Part shown: one piece after another, positions 24,100 through 35,300 of the stretch
How the letters are laid out: every line of letters begins with the position of its first letter
Numbering within the stretch: the first letter of the stretch is position 1
Source: Xiphias gladius
Lineage: Eukaryota; Chordata; Actinopteri; Istiophoriformes; Xiphiidae
Direction: 5' to 3'
DNA: 64,000 nucleotides
NCBI RefSeq assembly: GCF_016859285.1
Contig: NC_053417.1
Coordinates: forward strand, 22,288,706-22,352,705
The notes under the pieces: model-generated
Database searches by the model: none
What the model saw: the letters and a program-made list of their open reading frames with translations, nothing else
What the model was told of the DNA's origin: nothing
Made by a program: the position numbers and the translations under genes

Positions 24100-24860
24100 G
24101 CGCACACGCAGCCTTCAGGCCATCACACTTCATTATTATGGGGATTCAGTGTGAACCACGCCGGCCGGCAGCTGCTGGATGAGAGGGAGAGAGGGAGGGA
24201 GGGAGGGAGGCAGGCAGACAGGCAGGCAGGCAGGCAGGGAGGGAGGGAGGGAGGGGATGCGGGGCTTGTTCACATAATAGCCGGCGGGTGAAGGCGTGGT
24301 GAGTGTGGCTGAATACGAGGCGAGTGTGTGCTTGCGCTACGGTCGAGCCGGAGGATGAGCACGGGCAGCGGCTGCACGGTGGCTCCCCTCCCTGGCAAAA
24401 GCGGTCGGGGGGAAAGCTGAACGGGGCCTGCTCAGTATGCAGGCGAAGCTCTACCTTATCGGCGCCTAAACGCGGGACCCACGGAGCGCAAAGGTAAGGC
24501 GATGTGTGACGTGACGGGAGCAGGTTCGTGCCGCCCCGGCGAGCCGCGGCGTGAGGGGAGACAAAGTCGACCGAGTCGTGCACGCATGCGATCCGGAGAG
24601 AGCGGGCGCCGGTGGGAATTGCAACACTACGGGTTCGTCTCTCAGCGGCGACCGGCGTGTGTCCTCGCTAAAACAAGGAGGAGGGTGGTTTCTATTATGG
24701 CACATCTGCGTGGCCGTGGGGGCTCAGGTGGAAACCACCCATGTACTGTACAGCGGGCTACTGTAGCACATTCATTGTTCTCCCTGCATAGTGGCAACCG
24801 GCCCCGAGGTGGGCAAGTCTCATTATAGGATACAGTGGGCAATGCTGCTGATTGTAGTGG
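24100..24860 (+). promoter_or_regulatory. frmd4b: GC-rich promoter and candidate 5' non-coding exon of frmd4b
   Basis: This is a GC- and CpG-rich block on the frmd4b side of the intergenic region. A strong donor (GCAAAG then GTAAGG) lies at 24493/24494 and could end a non-coding first exon that splices to the ATG exon at 32366. Just before the donor is an 11-codon upstream open frame including its stop (24437-24469). A GGGA/GGCA tetranucleotide repeat (24183-24256) lies upstream. Assignment to frmd4b is inferred from position and strand. No transcript evidence is available. Confidence 0.5.
24183..24256. repeat. GGGA / GGCA tetranucleotide repeat
   Basis: A run of GGGA units, then GGCA (with one GACA), then GGGA again, sits just upstream of the candidate frmd4b first exon. 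Two groups of four or more GGG tracts could fold as G-quadruplexes on the plus strand. Confidence 0.88.
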
Positions 24861-27800
24861 AGAAGGCAAATATTAGATGCTATTGTTAGATGTGTGATTG
24901 AGTTAAAAAAAAAAAAAAAAAAAGTAGCTTATAAGCTACTTGATTGGGCTGGAAGAATCAGGCAGTATAAGACATTGATTTAGGAAGTGTGACTTGGTGA
25001 ATATTAAAAATGCTGGATGAATCATCATTTTACCTTTGCGCAGCACTGTGAATCATGCCTCTGTCCAAGGCATTACTTTATTACTGGGCTTTTTTTTTTT
25101 TTTAATGTTTTTTTGTGCATTATAAGCATTTCCTATGATTTTATGTGATTCGGGACTGACTGTGGTGACATTTGGTGACCCAGGCCGAGCATGTTTAGTC
25201 AGGATTAACAAGGACATTACGACTAGTTGTTGTAGTTTTGGTGCAGGTAGGCCAAGGTATCCTCCTTGTTACCTGCTAATTCACGCGTGCATTTTTTCCC
25301 CACCTCCTTTAAATTTACTGCTCTGGCAGATTGCTCTGGACCAATTTTTACTCTTTGAGAAAAACGAGGATGAACCCTGCATAGGCTGAAATTGACCTAC
25401 TGATGTTATCTCATCAGTTGAAGGAAGAGACGCACATCTGGGTTTATTTAAAGCATCAGGCGCTGTAAACAGGAATTGCTGTGCGATGGTTGCGTCTGGA
25501 TGACACACGCGTCCAGCGTGAAACTTTGTCGCTCTTCCTATTTGCTGTAGAGGATGTCCTGTGTCCTTCGTCACCGCAGTTGACTTTTGTTGCAGTCCGG
25601 ACAAACTCTTTGAAAGGGCAAAGGGTCATTAAAGTCGCCCTTCTGGGTTTAAACAGCTTAATCGGAATCAGAAAAAAAACACAGTTTAGTGTGTTTTTTT
25701 CATGAACATCCTCCCTTGTTTGTCAGTAGGAGAGTCTAACAAGACAGCGATGCTCCGCTGTCTGTTTGACGCTGCTGAGAAATGTCTCAGCACTCAGTAG
25801 GAAACCTTCCATTTAGGAATCAAAGCCTGCTGAGACTTTCCGAGAAATGTGCTAAAGACAGAGAGGGAGAGATCTATTTTTGGACAGGCAAGTAATCTTG
25901 TATTCATACATCACAGAGAGAATACATCTGATATACGTAATAAGTTGAAAGCCTGTAGCAGAGCAGCATCGCTTAACTGAAACAGGTTGGCAGGTGAGGA
26001 TTTGGGAGTAGAACTTTCTCTTACACGTGTGCAGCTGTCCTGAAAATCGAACCCAGTTTTCACCACACCAGCTGATCCCTGACATATGCTTTCAGTTGAG
26101 GTAAATGCAGTAGGTATGACCTGATTACATCTCGGTCGACGTCGTCACGGTATGACGATTTTCCCCGAGACTGCGGACACCGCGGTTCTTTCGTCCACAT
26201 CGCGTAATTTGGTCAGGTTCCATTTTCTCCACCCATTCAAGTCCATGCCTCAGTGCCTCGTCCCCGAGCGCTGCAGAAAGTCACTGCAGTTTTTTGTAAT
26301 GAAAGTCTGCAGTTTGTGATATCAGGGCTGTAAGTGGGAACAGCTGCGGAACCGCAAGAATTAGGGCAACTGGTGGCAAAGCTCTCAAAATTGGAAGAGC
26401 TCACTTCTTACAGACTAGTCTGTGTGTTTTCAATCAGACCTGTGTCCTGTTGTGTGCTTTAAGGCATCTAAATTCGGCACTGAGATGCTGCATTTTTGGC
26501 ATTTTGGGGCTTTTAAAATACCTGTAAGCCAAGTATCTTGTATTCAGTAATGATTTAAAATAAAGTCGTTGACCCTCTGACCTGTGGCAACACCATCTGG
26601 TCAAAATGTCCACTTTTACGCTGAAAATATTAAAATATAATAGATGCATTGCTAAGAAATGTACTGAGTGAGCACACTCATGTTCCCCAGATGATGAATC
26701 CTGTTCATTTTGGAATATCAATGAACGAGCTTTTCACTAGAGCTACCCTCGGACCAGTGTCAGGATAAACCTTACACCTTACTAGTAAGGCTTTAGCAGA
26801 TGCAAAATCCTCAGAATAGGGTTCACCGCTTTTGCATTGTCAGGTGCAAATGAACATCCAGCCTCTAGGGGTGTCGGTGTTATTTAAATATTTCATCTCC
26901 TTCTCTAGATAAGATTAGAGAAGAGAATAAGATTAGATAAGACAGAGAAAGAACTATAACACATTCGAACTAGAAAAGAATATTCTATAATAAAGAATAT
27001 TAAGAATAAAGAATACTCTATATCATAGAATGTTCTATAATACAGAACTTGTAGCAAAGTTTGTGTCAGCGTTTGGGTTATTTAGGATTTCTCTATTCAT
27101 ATTTATGTTTCCATAGCCAGCAGTGATGCAAATGTAACCACTGGATCTTTATTTGATCATCTAGCTTTTCCACTTCCTAACACACAGTCACAATCGCTCA
27201 AGGTCGGTTCCTACGAAAGCAGCTAAAACTCCTTGAGTTCAAGCAGTATGCAGCTCTGGAGAAAACATTGGGGGGACGGAAACTTGAAATGTGGTAATAC
27301 CGCGACGGCTCCTCACTTGAATACGCATTGCCGTTCTACTGCTTGCTTTACCATATTACGGAGATCGACAGAAGCAGATTTGACCGCTACTGCCACCACG
27401 GCTGCTAATGAAATATTGTTGTCCACGTTGCTACTTGCAGGTGTAGAAACAGCCATGAAAACATATATCGCAGTGTCGTGTTGGCTCTGTACATGTCCTT
27501 TTCGGTGTGGGAATAGGAATTTATACTGCATAATGACATCACTCGCATGAATCACTCCTCTGCGATGCGGCCTGCCCTTGTAGTATCGAACATCTACTGC
27601 GTTATGTAAACAAAATTAATATTTCTCCCAGGTTCTAATTTGTCCATGATATCCCGAGCCCCATTGTGTTCATGAATTTCGCGGATATCACAATCAGCCA
27701 GACTGGCTCTCTCGGGGAGATGATGGTAGACAGATACCTTTTGACCGCTGACAACATGAGTCATCATGAGCTATCAAATGAGGAGATAAACCTGTGCTGT

Positions 27801-28059
27801 ATCCTTCATCCCACTGCCTCCGTAACCAGCTGGCTTCCTGTTCTGTGCTTGGACTCCTCTGTGTAGTTTTACCTTTGAGCTTCAATGTGGGCCTATAATT
27901 TATGGACTGCTAATACATACACAAATCAAGCGTCCTCTCAGTGGATTTCTTCAGTAGAACTAAGATCCTCTTGGATCTAGGACTAAAACAACGATTTATC
28001 AGTTGATCAATTATTTCACAGTGAAAATTGTGTGTTTGAGTCAATCAGTGAAGTAATTT

Positions 28060-28440
28060 TTAATAGAGTACGCCACCAATTTAGCATTGCATTGACATTG
28101 TCATTGTTATACCACGCATTCCTCTTCCTTGTAAAACTCTTGCACCTTCACTACCCACAATGCAACTCGACCCCTGACGATTCAGTTGGAGATTCAGGTG
28201 CGTTATGCTAGGAGTGGCTAATGTGTTCTCGAGCTGCTAGCCCGAAGCAGAGATGAGTAGCGGGCTACAGAGGTCGGGTAAGCTCACTTCTTTCTAACCC
28301 CACACCCCCAGATTTTTTTCATTTTCATACCTGTGGTCTTCATCCCTGACAGACGCTGCCTTAAGTGACATCACTTGAGGCAATTTAGCAGACAACGTGC
28401 TGCTCCATCTGCATCTTGATGCTTCTTTTTTCACATATGC
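28060..28440. repeat. Dispersed teleost repeat (family F), single copy
   Basis: GAGTACGCCACCAATTTAGC, CTACCCACAATGCAACTCGA and GACATCACTTGAGGCAATTT are phrases I recognise from interspersed repeats in fish genomes. There is only one copy in the window, so the boundaries are approximate. Confidence 0.5.
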
Positions 28441-31419
28441 ATTAGTACCAGTCAGGGTCTGGTGACAAAAGTCAGATCAGGTACAGTTATCGAAAAGGAT
28501 CTGCTGATTGCTCATTGTCTTACCGTCACAGAAGGAACTGTAAGATCTCATGTGCTCAAAGCACAGAACTTAGTGTGTTTCCCTTTACCAACACAGTGTA
28601 CTGGATGCCACATCCTTTTAGGTAGTCTGTTTGTAGCCACTTGAACTCGGGAAGATTTTATTTGGTTTCTCCGGGCTTCTTGTCTTTGTCTTTATGGGCG
28701 AATCCAGTCACTAGATGCTTATAATTTGTGCTGATTTTCTCTGAAATGTAAATGAAAATGGTTTGGGAATATGTTTAAACCATAATAATTTACTTGTTTT
28801 TATGATAGCAGTGGGTGTCTTCAGAAAAGCATGTAAGCACACTGAGCAGACACTGACTTGTGTGTGATACCAGCCTTCATCAATAATGCATGAAAACAGG
28901 AAACTGAGATAAGACGGCTGCAGTCTGGACATGACATTTAACCAGTGTGACGTATTATCACTGACGGACAGTTTATGCAGGATACAGAGAAATTCTCCCG
29001 TGAGCTTGGCATTATTTTTCACTGTCATATTATATTATATTATATATTCTTATATTATAAAACAAGAATTAACTGTTAGCTTTTCATGTGGTTTACATCG
29101 TCTGCTCGTCGTCAGGAGGATTTATATCTCTACATTTTACACGGTTATGTCTCATTTTAATGAACATGGTTATTGTTTGTTTCTTTGTGAAGGAGGCCAC
29201 ATCTGTAACTTCCCCAAGCCTCTACTGGGATATTGCACTGTAGCACGCATATAACAAGCTGTCTATATGCCAACCTCAGGCTCCAGACTAGAGCCAAACC
29301 CACACCCTGTGGCACAGTACTCAACCAGCGCCTGTCCAGTCTCCGGAGAGACAAACACAAAGTCTGACAGTTCTCTCTTCTCTTCTCTCCGTCTCTTTTT
29401 TACATCAAGGCTCGATGCTCGAACGCCCCACAGGTACCAAGGCTTGCCCTTTATTGAGGTTGAATGGCTTGCGTTTGGTTGACTAAGCAGCACTGTCTGC
29501 TTTGCTGGGTTGAGCTACACCAGCTCTGACACATGCATCACGAAATGTCAGCTGAGGATTTATATGATTACCAGTTTGCATTTGTAATTATCGAGCACAG
29601 ACCAGTTTTAAATCACAGCCTGCGCTGGTCTAAGGTCATGTGCCACTTTTTATCTGTAATACTTGATTAGAGTCTGTGTGTCACTACTGACAACCTGCAG
29701 GGTCAGTCACGGTTGCTGAGTTTCTCAGTCAGATATAAATAGCAGTTCTTGTAGTGATTATAGCTCTCGGATGATTAATAGTGTAGCTTCCTCAAAATCA
29801 AGGCTCCTCCTCCGCCTCCCACTCATTTCATCTACAGTATATTGCATAAGTACGAACCATCCCAGCTGAATATGACTCTTGTCTGCTGAGCTAATAGCTG
29901 CTTATGAAAATTCCTCAGTGGTGCGCGCGTGTTTAAGTGGCCTTTTTCTCCATATGAACTTCTTCACATAGAACAATAATAATCCCTGCACCATCTAGTG
30001 GCCAGTTGCCTTTACTGTACATGTCAGCCTGGAGTCCTGTCATGCTTGTTACAGAAACAAATTGCGTGACCCCCACCACGATGGACCCATAACTAAATCA
30101 AGCTCAAATCAATGTAATAATACTCTTGGTGATTGTCACGAGCAGCCACACTTCGAATTAATTGGACTTATTGAGTGTGCACTTTTAATTTAGATCATGG
30201 AAGAAAATTTATAGCTGTGGCGATAAGAAAAAAAACATTATTCAGGGGCTGTAATTGACAAAGTGCTCATTAAAACAATACAGATGGTGTAATTTAAAGG
30301 AGTGACTGTATGTGCCCACGCCCTTTCAGGAAGCAGGGCAGTTGGTTTAATCATTTATTAGTGCAGTGAGAAGTCGGGTATGTGTGAAGTAAAACGTCTT
30401 TTAGTTCTTTCAGTCACTTTAGTGGAAATCTCTCCCGCCGCTATAATCAAATCACACTGCTCAGTCAAAATTTACAGGAAAAGACAGCAAGAGAAACCTG
30501 ATATCCAGATTCAAACCCATTCAGCCACAGAAAAGCACACCAGTGAAACGAGGGTAGGGTAAAGTAAATTAAACTGTATTAACAGACAATATAGACATGT
30601 CTTATATTAACCACTTATGTTTCCTGTCTGACCCACATTGCTCATATTAATAAGCTGTAAACCCTAAACTGCGGTCAGGAGTCTGACTCGGCCAGCCCTC
30701 ATTAAGTCAGCTGCTGATTTCTGGCAAACTGGCCACACTGTATAAGCCGTCGCTGCACACGGCAAAGGCCCGGCTGCTCAGTCAATAACCTGGATGGAAG
30801 TTGCCAGTTAACCCTGACTGTCTGCTGCTGCTCCGTCAGAGCTAAGAATTTCATGGTCTGGATCCAAGAGGAGACTCTTATTAAAGGATGAAGGCTGGTC
30901 AGGGATGCATCCAGACCTGCACTCTCCCTGGGGAGGTTTACCAGGTACAGCTGCTGCTCAGTTCCCTCCAAGTGTTAGAAGTTGTAACCAGCCTCATTCT
31001 GTCAGTTGAGGAGGCTGTTGGATCTATTCGGTGTGCTTTTTTCCCCCAGTTTTTGTTGTAAAAATGCTTAACCTCATTCTGTCATTTCTACCGGCTATTC
31101 TACTTATCAAGTTAATGGTGCTCTCAGTGTCCCCGAGTAGGTCAGCCTGTCTCTACCATCACAAGAAGCCAGCTAATAAAGGGCATTGCGGTTACAATGA
31201 TCTTGCACAAGCAAACAAATACAATTTTCTTCTGATCATGCGGCTAGGGGTACCAGAGAGTTGGATTGAATGGATGCAGAGTTTAGTTTAGAATCTGATA
31301 TGAGGTTGTGGTTTACTGCTGTAAACAGGTACATGCTGGATAGAACCTGATACGTACATGTTTTACTGTTTATGGCGAAGATTTTTGAATTACTCGGATA
31401 ACAATTCAACAGTGTAAAA

Positions 31420-31925
31420 ATATTAAATTAATAGTAAAAGCCCTTTTTACAAAAAAATAAATCTCACTGAAGTAAAAGTACTGAAGTAAAATGTTATTAT
31501 ATCAAAGTAAAAGTACTCATGCAGAAAAATACCCCCTATGAATGTTCTGTTTTTATACGTTATACCATTTAAGTACTATTATGGTTGCATTCATGTCTGA
31601 TCAGCATTTTAATGCTGTAGCTGGTGGAGGTGAGGCTAATTTAACCTCTTTATATATTGTATTTATATACTGTTGGATAGTTTAATCTGTAGCAATGCAT
31701 CATATTTTTTATATTTCTATATTTTGTGTGTAAATTCTTAATCTGCACTAGCTAACTGAAGTTACTAATAACAACAGTTATCAAATACATATATTGTAAG
31801 TACAATATTTCCCTCTGAAATGTAGGGTAGTAGTATAAAGTACCATAAACTGGAAATACTCTAGTGAGGTCTAAATACCTCAAAATTGTCCTTAAGTACT
31901 TAGTTAAATTCCACCACTGGATATT
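31420..31925. repeat. Dispersed teleost repeat, family B
   Basis: It reads in the opposite sense to the 6655 copy: CACTGAAGTAAAAGTACTGA, AGTAAAAGTACTCATGCAGA, CTGGTGGAGGTGAGGCTAAT, and an end near AATTCCACCACTGG. Confidence 0.65.
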
Positions 31926-32365
31926 TGTTTACTCAAATGCTGAAAAGCTCGAGAGACTGAAAGAGTCAAAGTTGAATGTGAAAGATTCGAAATGGAAGAA
32001 ATCCCTCCTTTGGTTGCTATGGCAACAAATCCCGGAGACAATGGTTTTATTGTCATTAACAACGTCAGTTTTTTTTTTTTTTTCATTGAAAAGGGTCACT
32101 GTATTTACCACCAAGGGCTTTGCTCAGTTTGACTGCTTTTTTTTTTTTTTTTTTTAAAGAAGGCACCTTATTTTGCTATTTCTAGATATTAAAGTGTTAT
32201 AATATCTAAAGCCTCCTGGGCCTTATGTATGATGTGCTGCCATTGTGGTGAAAACACTGCTATTACACAAGATCCGTGTGTCATTGTACCTTGTGAATAT
32301 GAATGTGAATAGCTTGCAATCTGTGACACTAGCCTTGAACTTTTTCCCTTTCTTTCCCCCTGCAG

Positions 32366-35300
32366 ATGACTGAGGGCAGACTGTGCCAAGTGCAGCTGCT
32401 GGATGACAGGAAGCTAGAGCTGCTGGTTCAGGTATAAATGCTCCTGACTTAAACCCGCTACAATTGACATTTTTATAACAACAATTGGTTGAATGACTAT
32501 GTGTAACACGAAAGGTATTGCTGGCGATGACGAATCAGAGATACCTAATTATCGCCCGACTCTGCAGTTCCCTTCAGCGAGGTCAAGTGATTCAGCATCT
32601 TTCGGCTCATTATTTTGGTTTATACAACCTGCAACTTTAACGATATGGTGATAGTTCACTTTCACCACAGCAGCAGGCAGCTTTTTTCAATGAAAAAGCT
32701 TTAAAAACCTACTGTACTGTGTTTCTTAAATTTTTTTTTATTTGTAACTAGCTGGTGAACACAGTGGCGCATTTAACAGCTAAAGAGCCAGATATTTCCT
32801 TCAGGAGTTGGTGGAGATCAAACCAGAATAAAAAAAAACGAGTGACTACTAGTATTGAATTAGCCAGGTGAACCGAAACATGCTCCAAATAAATTATAAC
32901 GTTGCTCCATAACAAAATTGGCAACTGTTTGCTAATAAGTTTACCATCTCAACTTAAATGGACTCAATATGTCAATGTTGTATTCACAGCTTGTATCAGC
33001 TGTGCCCAAGTGGCCAGAAAATGGTGGCGGATAGTGCAGATTTAAAAATGATACAGACTTTTTTGTAATGTAATTACAGAATCACTGAAAACATGTGGCA
33101 CGTTTCAAGTACGTGGCATGTTTTCAGTGGCAATGCATTACAAAATTTGTGAAAAAAGGTTGGAAGGTATGTATTATTTTTCGCCTCCATCACATTGCCT
33201 CAAAATATGTGGTTGGGCAGCAGGTTAACTTAGTGAGCAGGGAGAACACCCTGCTGCGGAACGACCCGGGTTACGCACCTGGGTATGCACACTGTTGGAA
33301 CTGTCCTCGAGCTTCCCCACTCCAGTCTCATTCTAGTTGAGCTCTCAGTCTGAAGAAGTAACAGAAAAAGCTATTTTATCAAGTACCCGTGAGACATTTA
33401 TCGAGGAAATTGTCTGGATTATTTTACTAGATATGTTTAGCTAACATTCCTGACAACAGTCGACTTCCCATTAATTCTAAATCTTCCCCCACAGCCTAAG
33501 CTGCTGTCGTACGAACTCCTCGACTTGGTGTCCTCCCACTTCAACCTCAAAGAGAAGGAATTTTTTGGACTCGCCTTTTTTGATGACAAGTATGTGAATT
33601 GTTCCCTTTATGTTTTTTTTCCAGTGGTCTGAATATTTACAGATGACCATATGTGTGCGTGCTTGCAGATGTGCACAGAAAGCAGCTTTCTGATGCGCCA
33701 GTGTGTTTGCTTTTGCAGCGGTCAGCGTAAGTGGTTGCAGATGGACCGCAGAGTTCTCGAACATGACTTTTCGAAGAAGCCGGGCCCCATTGCCCTCAAC
33801 TTCCTGGTCAGGTAATAACGAATCTCCTCATACAAAGCACAAGCTCTCCAGCAGGGAGCGCTACTTTGTTGACAATTAGCTGTCTCGAATGTCCACAGTA
33901 GTTCTGTGATAAAACATACCTATCCTGATTGTCTTGAATATATATCATTGACTCCAGCTGGTGTCTGAAAAACCAGCTGACTGTGAAGTGTCTTTCTGGT
34001 GCTTTTCAGGCTCTTGCGTCACTCTCTCCCACACCTCACACTTCTTACAAAAGCACACACTTGGCAGAGAAAAGCGCAAACATAGATCCTATGAATACCA
34101 ACAAAGTAACAAGTTATCTCAGGTTAACCCTAAACTTGTCGTGCATGCATCTGCTTTTATCCGTCGTAGGTTTTATGTAGAAAACATAACGCAGCTTAAG
34201 GACATCATAACGGTGGAGTTATTCTTCCTGAATGCAAAATCTGCTGTCTACAATGTAAGTGTTGCTGTCTTGTTTTTGTTTTTTTCTGCAGTTTGAAGCA
34301 ATGAAAAAGTGATCCTGCTATAGTTGTGTTTTTCTCTCAGCAGCTCCCTGATGATTCACTGTCTCTAGACCCTTGCAGCACCTCAGCTCAGCACACAGTG
34401 GCTGCAGGGCACAGTTTTCTCACTCTGCTGGCTGGAATGTAAAACAGACAGTCTGAGAAAGTAGAAAAACACAAGGGTTCATTTTGAGAGGTTATTGTGG
34501 GGCAACAAAGAGAAGATTCTATGTTTGGATATAGAAAAAGTTTTCTCCAAACCAACCACATTCTCTGCATCCTGTTTATTTTTTATCCTATTGATCTATT
34601 ATGTCTCTCAGGGAATTATTGAAGTGGAGAGTGAAAACGTCTTCAAATTAGCTGCAAATGCTTTGCAGGTTAGTGCTTTTAATAGTTGCATATACATACA
34701 TTATTTGCTGCACCTAAAAGCATGTAATCTAATAATATGTATCTCTTATCACTAGGAGGCTAAGGGAGACTACTCAAGGTAAGAGCACATTATCAACTGG
34801 GTAAGAAGTATTTAACAGCAGCAGGACAAGTTAATAGTGAGACATTAGCAAACACATTCAATAGGTCACTTGTTTCAGTGCAGACAACAGAAATCAATAG
34901 CAGTGTTATGTGGGGCTTACCACAGGGTGCTGAGAAGCTTGCACCACGCAACTAATGAATCTCACGGTGCTGATAGAAGCCAAGCACGAGTGCAGAGACA
35001 CCTTTACACTGCAGAGAGCATCTATTGTCTGTAGTTGACAGAAATGCCTTATGATAATATATACTTGTAGTGTTCCGATGAAATACTGCAGGTCTTTGTG
35101 CAGGTTGCCACCTGGCTTTGGCCAGCTGCTGAAGAGAGACGGTTCAGGAATATCTGCATCTTTCTCCACATAAGAAAAGTCTTTATAATAACAGTAGCTT
35201 CTGAGGCATTGAGGCCACTGAGGTCACGTCCTCTGTATTTTTCGCTGGGGTTTTGCAGGGATTTAAGAAACTTTGGGGGAAGTTTACATATAATTAAAAA

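Larger units (their letters stand above)
18853..24100. other. Intergenic region between mitf and frmd4b
   Basis: This is mostly AT-rich DNA without recognisable genes. It holds two dispersed fish repeats (19495-19790 and 20925-21250), homopolymer runs around 19830-19940, and a low-repeat tract at about 21840-22960. That tract has octamer-like ATTTGCAT, TAATTA and TTATGCAAA motifs and may contain conserved regulatory DNA. The two 5' ends face away from each other, so any element here could serve either gene. Confidence 0.6.
24494..32365 (+). other. frmd4b: Presumed frmd4b intron 1, 7.9 kb
   Basis: No coding exon was recognised here. It contains a teleost repeat at about 28060-28440, part of another at 27985-28025, an oddly patterned AT-rich tract at 26890-27050, and a copy of the TACTTGAGTA-type repeat at 31420-31925. 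Poly-T runs lie at 32070-32086 and 32138-32155. Whether it is truly one intron depends on the first exon proposed at about 24.3-24.5 kb. Confidence 0.5.

Noticed and set aside
24146-24583. 145-codon minus-strand frame with PPSLPACLPACLPASLPPSL repeats
   Set aside because: It is a translation of the GGGA/GGCA tetranucleotide repeat and CpG-rich promoter, with no protein family behind it.
33200-33340. Possible second SINE or tRNA-like element (GACCCGGGTTACGCACCTGG)
   Set aside because: It has a B-box-like look but no A box, no tail and no second copy in the window.
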